Below, one piece after another: positions 9,386-15,584 of a stretch of DNA of 21,733 bases. Every line of letters starts with the position of its first letter. Within the stretch, counting starts at the first letter, position 1. Both the position numbers and the translations under genes were made by a program. The notes under the pieces are model-generated. The model did not search any database and was not told the origin of the DNA. It saw only the letters and a program-made list of their open reading frames with translations. Origin of the DNA: Capsulimonas sp. (GTDB taxonomy: Bacteria; Armatimonadota; Armatimonadia; Armatimonadales; Capsulimonadaceae). The DNA is taken from the NCBI GenBank assembly GCA_025963815.1, contig JAOQAA010000604.1:1-21733 (forward strand). The letters are read 5' to 3'.

Positions 9386-11803
9386 TCACACGCCAATGCG
9401 CACATCTACTTTCTTCTGCTGGCGTATGATGATCAGATGCAGCGCCTTGCCCTGTGACAGATCTACGATCTTAAGCAGGTCCGTGATCGTGGGCGCCGCC
9501 TGATTGTTGGCGGCGATGATCACGTCGCTCGGGAGCAGGCCGAATTTATGCGCGGCGCTCCCTGGAGGAGTGTCCAATATCAGCACGCCGCTTTCGTCGG
9601 GTAAACCGTAGACCGAGCGATCTCCCAGCCCCACGATATTGCGCACACGCGCGCCGAACAACACACTAGAAGCTGCTGCGGGCGCTTGATTGCTATTATC
9701 ATTTGTTTGACCAGCAATCGTCGGGATTACAGGCGTTCGGGCGATTGCCTTGAGGCGCAGACTAACGACGCCGAACTGATCCATTGGGAAGTTCTTGAAC
9801 CCCAGCGCGAGCGCCGGCGAGTCGCCGGCGACCCGGAAATCTCCAGCCGCAGGATTGACGAAGCGCGCGTCCGCGACGATAGATGCGGCGTCGCGATGGG
9901 ACATCGCCGCGAGTCCTTGAGCGGGATGAGGCTCTTTAAGGCCAGGCTGATCCACCAGGTTATTGTCCATCTCCGAGCCCCAGGGACGGTCGGCCGGCAT
10001 TCCCGCCGGTCGGTAGCCATCGACGAAGACGATGTTATGGCGGAAGACGTCCCCGCTGTGCGCATACCAGACATGCGGGTGGAACGTGTTGTTGACGATG
10101 ACATTGTTTTCAACGATTCGCCCATAACCTTCGCGGTTCTTGACGCCGCCGTTCAAGCACAGGTTGTTGTAGATATGGTAGTTCGATGAGCCGTCGTCGA
10201 GATCGATGTCCCAGCCGTGATCGCACCGCCAGCGCGTGTTTCGCAGAGTGATCGGCTCGACCACATCGAGGAACGGCAGATTCGTGTGCGTGTTCCAGTC
10301 GGCGTCATTGTTCGGATCGACGCCGGTCAGGCCCCAGTAGCGATCGCGTCCCCAGGAATTGAACGAGCCGTGATCTCCCGTTTCTTTGACAGTGTCGAAA
10401 ATGTCGCAGAACTCGATTACGTGTCCGCCCCAGCAGCCATCCCCGATATTGATCCCGGCGCGCGGAACGTCGTAGATCGAGCAGTGGCGCACCGTGATCC
10501 GCTCGGCCATATCGATCTCTACCGGCGCCGTTTGTCTTTCGACACGCCCTGAGCGGCAGATCAGGCAGTCCTCGACCAGGCATTCGGCCGGATAATTGTT
10601 CGTTCTGGGACCGGAAGTGAGGTCGATCTCGGCGAGGTAGTGTCGCTGACCATACTCGAACAATGGACTCCGCACGGCCTCAGGGTCGCCGACGAATGCT
10701 ACTCCGTTAGAGCCGGCGTCGGGAATATCGCATCCACGGACCGTCAGGCGGCGGTTGTAGTTGTTGACAAATACGGCGTTGCCGCCGACTTGCTCGATGT
10801 TGCAGTTTTCGACAAAGCAATTTTCCGTGCCCGAGAAGAAAAGAGCGCCACCGCGATAGATCGTCCAGTCCGACCGCAGAATCGGTTCCTTGTTGTCCAT
10901 AAAGGTCCGCGTTGTATGGCGGAAGGTGATTCCCTTGAACCGAACAAAGCGCACGGGATGCGCCTCGTCCCCGCGCATCTCGATCAGCGACCGCAGCCGA
11001 ACCGTTTCGATGATCGCCTTGCTCAGATCGATGCCAGCCGGCGGATAGTAGTACAGTGTGTGGGTCTTCGTATTAAGGAACCATTCGTCCGGCGCATCCA
11101 GTTCTTCGAAGATGTTCTCGACATAGCGCTGCTGGGGATGCATGCCCATCTGACGGTTGTTCTGCCAGCCGCCTTCGTAGGTAACATTGCCGTCCGCATC
11201 CTTGCCGGTAATCCGGTAACGGAGATCGCCCCATTCCATAGCCTGCATCGCGTGAATGATCCCTCCGGCCGGATCGGCCCACTGTTTGGCGCGCTCCGAA
11301 CTGAAGGCGTCCGCCGAATAGCCGCCGAGGATTGGCTGATTGGGATCGTAGTTGGGGTAGCGGGCGAGGATACGGCGCTGCCCGTTGACGAAGAGCTGAT
11401 CGGTGGCGCAGTCCGCAGGGACTGACGTCTTCATGATCCCGTTGCGATACGGCGTCCAGGAGGGGTGCAGAAGCCGCCCCCCGCTCACGATTACCTGTTC
11501 CCCCTTGTACGCCTGGTAGGTTACCGGCGCCGCCTTCGAGCCGGAATCCGCGCATGTCAGAACGACCGGAGCACTGAGATAATACGCGCCGGCTCGCAGA
11601 TTGATCGTGACGGGTTTCTTTCCTGTGAGAGGCCGCGCCGCTTTCTGAGCATGCGCCAATGTGGCGAAGGGTTTGACCAGCGTGCCGGGCGCGGAGTCGC
11701 TGCCGCTTGGAGAGACGTAGAAATCCGCGGCGGACGCCGGCGCCAAGCAAGCGAGCGCTGCTGCGGCGACGAGCCCCACGCGGAAGAGACCTGATTTATT
11801 CAT
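9386..11803 (-). CDS. GH141-like right-handed beta-helix glycoside hydrolase with C-terminal PDZ domain, secreted
   Basis: An 805-residue secreted beta-helix protein. The signal peptide is residues 1-25 (MNKSGLFRVG...ASA). The mature N-terminus (DFYVSPSGSD..PGT) with PFATLAHAQKAAR, then RAGAYYL, is the usual opening of secreted beta-helix hydrolases. Helix coils fill about 265-600 and include GINIGDGCWGGH (450-461), ETGDHGSFNSWGRDR (474-488) and HGWDIDLDDGSSNY (529-542), all typical of GH141-type enzymes. Characterised GH141 members are an alpha-L-fucosidase from rhamnogalacturonan II breakdown and a clostridial xylanase. Residues 714-805 form a PDZ-like domain (GVLILDTPPGSAAHKFGLLPSDVI), probably for protein or surface contacts. 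The start was chosen for the signal peptide; the ribosome site is weak. It lies 55 bp after the esterase stop. Family assignment by motif memory; the substrate is unknown. Confidence 0.82.
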   Translation of the reverse strand: MNKSGLFRVGLVAAAALACLAPASAADFYVSPSGSDSAPGTLVKPFATLAHAQKAARPLTGKKPVTINLRAGAYYLSAPVVLTCADSGSKAAPVTYQAYKGEQVIVSGGRLLHPSWTPYRNGIMKTSVPADCATDQLFVNGQRRILARYPNYDPNQPILGGYSADAFSSERAKQWADPAGGIIHAMQAMEWGDLRYRITGKDADGNVTYEGGWQNNRQMGMHPQQRYVENIFEELDAPDEWFLNTKTHTLYYYPPAGIDLSKAIIETVRLRSLIEMRGDEAHPVRFVRFKGITFRHTTRTFMDNKEPILRSDWTIYRGGALFFSGTENCFVENCNIEQVGGNAVFVNNYNRRLTVRGCDIPDAGSNGVAFVGDPEAVRSPLFEYGQRHYLAEIDLTSGPRTNNYPAECLVEDCLICRSGRVERQTAPVEIDMAERITVRHCSIYDVPRAGINIGDGCWGGHVIEFCDIFDTVKETGDHGSFNSWGRDRYWGLTGVDPNNDADWNTHTNLPFLDVVEPITLRNTRWRCDHGWDIDLDDGSSNYHIYNNLCLNGGVKNREGYGRIVENNVIVNNTFHPHVWYAHSGDVFRHNIVFVDGYRPAGMPADRPWGSEMDNNLVDQPGLKEPHPAQGLAAMSHRDAASIVADARFVNPAAGDFRVAGDSPALALGFKNFPMDQFGVVSLRLKAIARTPVIPTIAGQTNDNSNQAPAAASSVLFGARVRNIVGLGDRSVYGLPDESGVLILDTPPGSAAHKFGLLPSDVIIAANNQAAPTITDLLKIVDLSQGKALHLIIIRQQKKVDVRIGV

Positions 11804-11858
11804 GACTTTCAATCTTTCACTCACCACGGACATATGCGTCTGATGGCCTGACAGGACG

Positions 11859-14639
11859 TTATGGAGCGCGCGGCCCAGTCGGGTTTGATCGAGCCGCATC
11901 TTTGTCAAGCAGGGTCCCCGCATCGGTACATCGCCAGTGCGCGTCGAAAACACCACAGGCGATCGGCTCTCCCGTGCGCGAATCGATGACGCCGAAATCG
12001 TAGACATCATCCGGGATGCGCGATAGCGCGGCCATCCCCGCTGCCGAAGCCGCTCCACAAATACGAACATACCGCTGTGGGTTTCGCGGGTTGGGAAAGA
12101 TCGCCTGATAGGCCGCGTCGTCCGGCGCGGCAAAAATGCGCCCGGCAATCGTTATTTCAGAATGACCGGCTTGAAGGGGAACTTGCTTGGCCAGCTTGGC
12201 TGTAACCGCGTTAGCGTCGGCTCCGCCGATCACATACAAGGAGTATCGCGCGATGTCCTCGTCCATGACTTTCGTGTCGACAAAAACGCGCGGGGAGCAG
12301 TGCTGCGCCTTCCGCCAGCGCGCGACGAAATCGTCGGCCATTTGCTGGCACGCCGCGTTCATCGACCGATCGGTCGATTGTGTGCCGACAACAATCGCAA
12401 ACGGCGTGTTTGTGAAATCGTTTAGCGGTCCGGCGATGGTCGCGTTCTTGTCGCCCTGGGCGAGCCGGTAATCCGTCGCGTAAAAGTTCGCGGCGCCAGA
12501 GACGAGCATTGCCGGCGGCTCGTCCACTCCGTTCCATGTCACGGCAATGGGCTTTGACGGGTCGATCAAGGGCGCTGCTGGAGAGATGGCGACCGCGCTC
12601 GCGTTGGATGTCGAGAGCTTGATGCGGTTTGGTCCAACCACCTCCGCTTCGGCGGTCATCATCCGATACGGCTCTGTGCTTTGGAGAATCCTGACCCAGT
12701 GCGCCGACGCGGTCTTGACGTCCGCGGCCCGCAGCCGGACCTTGGGCGGATTGCTCACCCGTACATGGCGAAGGAGCCACGGAAACACTTCAGGGTCTGA
12801 GTTGAAGTCGCCATGGCCTCCTCCGGGGTGCTCCCAGTAGCGAACGTCGTATCCCCATCGCTGCAGCATACGGACGGCGTAGCGCGACTGGTCGACGTCG
12901 ATGACCGGATCCGCATCACCATGGTTGACAAATATTGGGGTGGTCAGCAAGGATTCCACCTGTACCAGCGTGCTTTGCGCTTCCCAGAAGAACAGGTCGC
13001 GCGGACTGAGCTTCGCGGCCTCGTCCGCCGGGGTATTGACGTGGTAATCGAAGACGCCAAGGTTGGGAGAGATCGCGGCAAATAGCTCAGGATGGCGTGA
13101 GCCCATCTGCCATGTTCCCGAGCCGCCCATCGAAATGCCGCCCAGGTATACGCGGTCGTCGTCCACGGAAAACCGCTCCTTCGCCATCTGCATGCATCTC
13201 AGCACGTCCTGCTCGCCCATACCGCGATAGAACGAGTTGAAACGTCCAATGGGCTCCAGTTCGATGACGTGATAGATGTCGGCGCGATCGCTGTGACGAG
13301 AGCCAATTCCCCAGCCGCCTGCCCAGCCAATGGTTGGCGGATTGTCGAAGTTCGCTCCATGAAGGATGACGACCATCGGCCATTTCTTTTTAGGGGTATA
13401 GTCCGGCGGCAAATACGCCTGGCAGAACTGCGGTGAGTCGTCGATGGGGTCGCGATAGGCGAAACGAACGAATCCACCGGGACGCACCTGAGACTTGCTT
13501 TGTATCTCTTCCCACTCCATGAGCGGTGAAACGACGCCGCCGGCGTCCTCATTCGAGAGTGACTGAGCCGCTGCCGGATCCCCGATCTTGGACCGAATCA
13601 GGTCGGCCAGCATCGTGTGCGTCAATTCGGCTTCGGTTTGGCCATTTGACGGCGCTGTGGCGACCAATCGGCAGGCTGCCGCGAGAGCATCACCGTGATA
13701 CAATCCCAGATGGGCGATCGGTTTCTCACCGTCGGCAAAGGTCGGGATGCAGCGGGCCTCATAGGCGCCGCTCGGCCACGCGCCGGCATTGAAAGTCACC
13801 GGTACGCCGAGCGTCGATCGCCGGCTGTCCACGATCTTGCCGCCGGCGGCAAGGATCGCGACCTCGACGGGTATTGCGTTGTTAGTTGCGGGTGCGGTCG
13901 TGACGATGATCTTATGATCCGGCGTTTCCGGAGCGACCCACGGGCGAAAAAGTGTATTGCCGGGGTCGACCGCATGCGCCAGCCGCAGCGCAAAGCCCCA
14001 TCCGCCTCCTCCGTTGACCACTTTGACGAGAATAGTGTTCACTCCCTGGTTGAGATGTACACTCACAATATCATTGTCAGGGAACACCCCCCGGGTGGCC
14101 ACATTCGTGTGAACCAGCTTGCCGTTCAGCCAAACCCGGACGGCGTCGTCGCTGCCCACCATCATCATCGCGTCGTCTGGCGTCCGCGAAGTAATGGTGG
14201 TGTAAGCGTACGCCATGCAGTTGTTGGTCTGACGGTCGGTGTAGATTTGGGTGAAGTCGATCACGTCGGTTGGCGACGTATACGGCGTCCACGCCGCCTT
14301 GCCGGCGCCCGGCAGCGGCTCCTCGGTTTTTGCCGCTGGGCGTACGGCGCCTTCGTCGGGATAATTTTTCAGGTAGTTTGTGTCAATGCCCGTTCGAAGG
14401 GTAGCCAATATGTCCTGGCCTTCGGATTTTGGGCGAATGGGAAATCGTCCGCAGATAAGCCACGATCTCAGAAATGGCGGGGAACTCTCCGGAACCCATG
14501 GCTGCCGCATCTGGTCGTCGAACGACGCCGGCGACCCAATTTGCGCGTTCGCCGGGCACGGCGAAAAAGCTTCAGGCATCAGTCCCCCGATGAACAAGAA
14601 GCAGGGAATAAGTACACGCGCATGGCGTCTAGCAAGCAT
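11859..14639 (-). CDS. Secreted modular serine esterase / prolyl-oligopeptidase-like alpha/beta hydrolase
   Basis: A 926-residue secreted protein. The signal peptide ends near residue 32 (PCPANA|Q). Residues about 55-222 form a galactose-binding-like module (LRSWLICGRFP opening, then DDAVRVWLNGKLVHT and GVNTILVKVVNGGGGW). A linker domain leads to an alpha/beta-hydrolase core at about 395-630: oxyanion-hole region VILHGAN (424-430), nucleophile Ser503 in GGISMGGSG, Asp577 in HGDADPV and His609 in GGGHGDF, so the triad is complete. A C-terminal region (about 635-905) is common to this protein type but of unknown role. Such proteins are usually annotated as prolyl oligopeptidase-like; in this setting a carbohydrate deacylase (acetyl, feruloyl or similar) is the better inference. 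The start has a good AGAGG site 6 bases upstream. It heads the tight downstream run of genes. Confidence 0.85.
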   Translation of the reverse strand: MLARRHARVLIPCFLFIGGLMPEAFSPCPANAQIGSPASFDDQMRQPWVPESSPPFLRSWLICGRFPIRPKSEGQDILATLRTGIDTNYLKNYPDEGAVRPAAKTEEPLPGAGKAAWTPYTSPTDVIDFTQIYTDRQTNNCMAYAYTTITSRTPDDAMMMVGSDDAVRVWLNGKLVHTNVATRGVFPDNDIVSVHLNQGVNTILVKVVNGGGGWGFALRLAHAVDPGNTLFRPWVAPETPDHKIIVTTAPATNNAIPVEVAILAAGGKIVDSRRSTLGVPVTFNAGAWPSGAYEARCIPTFADGEKPIAHLGLYHGDALAAACRLVATAPSNGQTEAELTHTMLADLIRSKIGDPAAAQSLSNEDAGGVVSPLMEWEEIQSKSQVRPGGFVRFAYRDPIDDSPQFCQAYLPPDYTPKKKWPMVVILHGANFDNPPTIGWAGGWGIGSRHSDRADIYHVIELEPIGRFNSFYRGMGEQDVLRCMQMAKERFSVDDDRVYLGGISMGGSGTWQMGSRHPELFAAISPNLGVFDYHVNTPADEAAKLSPRDLFFWEAQSTLVQVESLLTTPIFVNHGDADPVIDVDQSRYAVRMLQRWGYDVRYWEHPGGGHGDFNSDPEVFPWLLRHVRVSNPPKVRLRAADVKTASAHWVRILQSTEPYRMMTAEAEVVGPNRIKLSTSNASAVAISPAAPLIDPSKPIAVTWNGVDEPPAMLVSGAANFYATDYRLAQGDKNATIAGPLNDFTNTPFAIVVGTQSTDRSMNAACQQMADDFVARWRKAQHCSPRVFVDTKVMDEDIARYSLYVIGGADANAVTAKLAKQVPLQAGHSEITIAGRIFAAPDDAAYQAIFPNPRNPQRYVRICGAASAAGMAALSRIPDDVYDFGVIDSRTGEPIACGVFDAHWRCTDAGTLLDKDAARSNPTGPRAP

Positions 14640-14674
14640 AAACGTCCTCTAGAAATCGGTGTCTGGTACGAAAG

Positions 14675-14692
14675 CAAGTTCACCTCAACTTG
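14675..14692. promoter_or_regulatory. Inverted repeat upstream of the esterase gene (possible operator)
   Basis: Perfect 6-bp arms (caagtt / aacttg) are separated by 6 bases and lie 36 bp before the esterase ATG. The size and position suit a dimeric regulator. No promoter hexamers can be assigned confidently here and no second copy was noticed in the window, so chance is possible. Confidence 0.25.
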
Positions 14693-14805
14693 AATTGCCC
14701 CGCCTAATTTTGTCGTGTTAATCGCTGACGGCGCAGTCGTCGCCCCGACCACGCTCTTTCCGTCACATTCGTCCATGGCGACATGCCGCTGCAAGTCAAC
14801 TGACT

Positions 14806-14838
14806 CAGGGGCCGCGCCATCACATGGCGCGGCCTCTG
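14806..14838 (-). terminator. Long GC-rich hairpin between the small secreted gene and the esterase operon
   Basis: An 11-bp perfect stem (ggccgcgccat / atggcgcggcc) has a 3-base loop and is extended by CAG/CTG after one mismatch. It sits 33 bp after the stop of the 165-residue gene. No T-run follows on either strand, so it is not a textbook intrinsic terminator. It may be a Rho-assisted terminator, a partial attenuator or a 3'-end stabiliser that separates the small gene's output from the operon below. Confidence 0.5.
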
Positions 14839-14870
14839 GGACAATATGCTACGTCGCGTCGCGCTGCTGT

Positions 14871-15368
14871 TTATCCATGGACTATGAAGTACGGTGTGCA
14901 ATAGGTCGAAAAGCTGTCGCCCCATCCATTGCATCCACCGCTAACCTGGACATGGTAGATGTAAAAGATCGACTGCGTTCCGGCCGGCTCCGAAGCGCGC
15001 AAGATCGCCGGCGTATTAACGGCAAAGTTCGCCGATATGTTGTTATTGCCGGGTGAAAGGGAGCCGGAACTATTATAGACAAGCTTTGACGTTGATTGTA
15101 GAAGCGTCCCGCTCAGATAGGGGCCAGAATAGTACATGACGTCTGTGGTGATTGCATAGCCGTAGCCGCCAATGGACGGAATATTGTTGAACGAGGCGCC
15201 GAAGTTAACCGTATCCGATACATCGTTGTATCCCCCTGGACTCCCTGTGGCGCTAAAACTTGTAACAGTCAAACTCTGGGCGTGCGCTTTGGCTCCTGAC
15301 ATCAGCGCCATCAGGCCGAAGGCGGCGATACAGGCCATTCTCGATGCGAAACGAAGCTGTGTTGACAT
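14871..15368 (-). CDS. Small secreted protein of unknown function
   Basis: A 165-residue protein that I do not recognise. Residues 1-30 are a clear signal peptide (basic start with R6 and R10, hydrophobic core, AKAHA|Q cleavage). The mature part of about 135 residues is rich in Ser, Gly, Asn, Tyr and Thr, with alternating polar and hydrophobic stretches (LTVTSFSATG; YAITTDVMYY; SIFYIYHVQV), as expected of a single beta-sandwich. Its only two cysteines (146 and 157) could form one disulfide near the C-terminus. There is no catalytic motif, transmembrane segment or anchor. AAGGAG lies 7 bases before the ATG, the best ribosome site in the window, and the gene has its own near-consensus promoter, so strong expression is likely. 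It could be a glycan-binding or surface-layer protein; this is speculation. The coding call rests on the signal peptide and these expression signals. Confidence 0.8.
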   Translation of the reverse strand: MSTQLRFASRMACIAAFGLMALMSGAKAHAQSLTVTSFSATGSPGGYNDVSDTVNFGASFNNIPSIGGYGYAITTDVMYYSGPYLSGTLLQSTSKLVYNSSGSLSPGNNNISANFAVNTPAILRASEPAGTQSIFYIYHVQVSGGCNGWGDSFSTYCTPYFIVHG

Positions 15369-15375
15369 AGTGTTT

Positions 15376-15381
15376 CTCCTT
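15376..15381 (-). promoter_or_regulatory. Strong Shine-Dalgarno AAGGAG
   Basis: AAGGAG lies 7 bases upstream of the ATG at 15368 and fixes the start of the small secreted gene. It matches the anti-Shine-Dalgarno better than the sites of the neighbouring hydrolases. Confidence 0.85.
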
Positions 15382-15392
15382 GATTGAGAGGA

Positions 15393-15408
15393 ACTGGGTA
15401 GTCCCAGT
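15393..15408 (-). promoter_or_regulatory. Hairpin in the 5' leader of the small secreted gene
   Basis: Perfect 6-bp arms (actggg / cccagt) enclose a 4-base loop. In the predicted transcript this hairpin sits about 11 bases before the AAGGAG site. It could protect the leader from decay or influence ribosome access. Confidence 0.4.
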
Positions 15409-15433
15409 GTGGTGAAATGAAATTTGAATTATT

Positions 15434-15448
15434 GAATTATAGTAATTC
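15434..15448. promoter_or_regulatory. AT-rich palindrome just downstream of the promoter
   Basis: The arms gaatta and taattc flank a 3-base centre, and an extra gaatta half-site lies 8 bp away at 15426. The site falls about 12-26 bases into the predicted transcript, a normal place for a repressor operator. A TATAAT-like hexamer also occurs here, but no suitable -35 box accompanies it. Confidence 0.35.
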
Positions 15449-15466
15449 AAAATGCATTTCATTAGT

Positions 15467-15495
15467 ATTTTATCACAGCAAACGAGGTGTGTCAA
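15467..15495 (-). promoter_or_regulatory. Near-consensus sigma70-type promoter for the small secreted gene
   Basis: On the minus strand, TTGACA (15495-15490) is followed after exactly 17 bases by TAAAAT (15472-15467). That is a perfect -35 box and a 5-of-6 -10 box at ideal spacing. The transcript should begin near 15460 and give a leader of about 90 bases. The surrounding patch is AT-rich, unlike the rest of the window. It lies 90 bp after the GH2 stop and is the clearest promoter seen. Confidence 0.8.
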
Positions 15496-15584
15496 GCTGT
15501 ATAGCTTTTGTGATCTATGGCGCCAAGTATCTGGCCCAACACTCGATCCGCGCCATGGTTCTGGAAAGTCATGGGCTCGCTCGC

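Noticed and set aside
11804..12148. 115-codon N-terminal extension of the beta-helix gene
   Set aside because: The extension is Arg-rich, overlaps the esterase 3' end and would bury a clear signal peptide; the ATG at 11803 is the sensible start.
15436..15441. TATAAT hexamer on the minus strand as an alternative -10 box
   Set aside because: No acceptable -35 sequence lies 16-18 bases upstream, while the TTGACA/TAAAAT pair nearby fits far better.
15517..15556. Inverted repeat (atggcgc / gcgccat) after the GH2 stop
   Set aside because: The 7-bp arms are 26 bases apart with no T-run, so terminator function is not supported.
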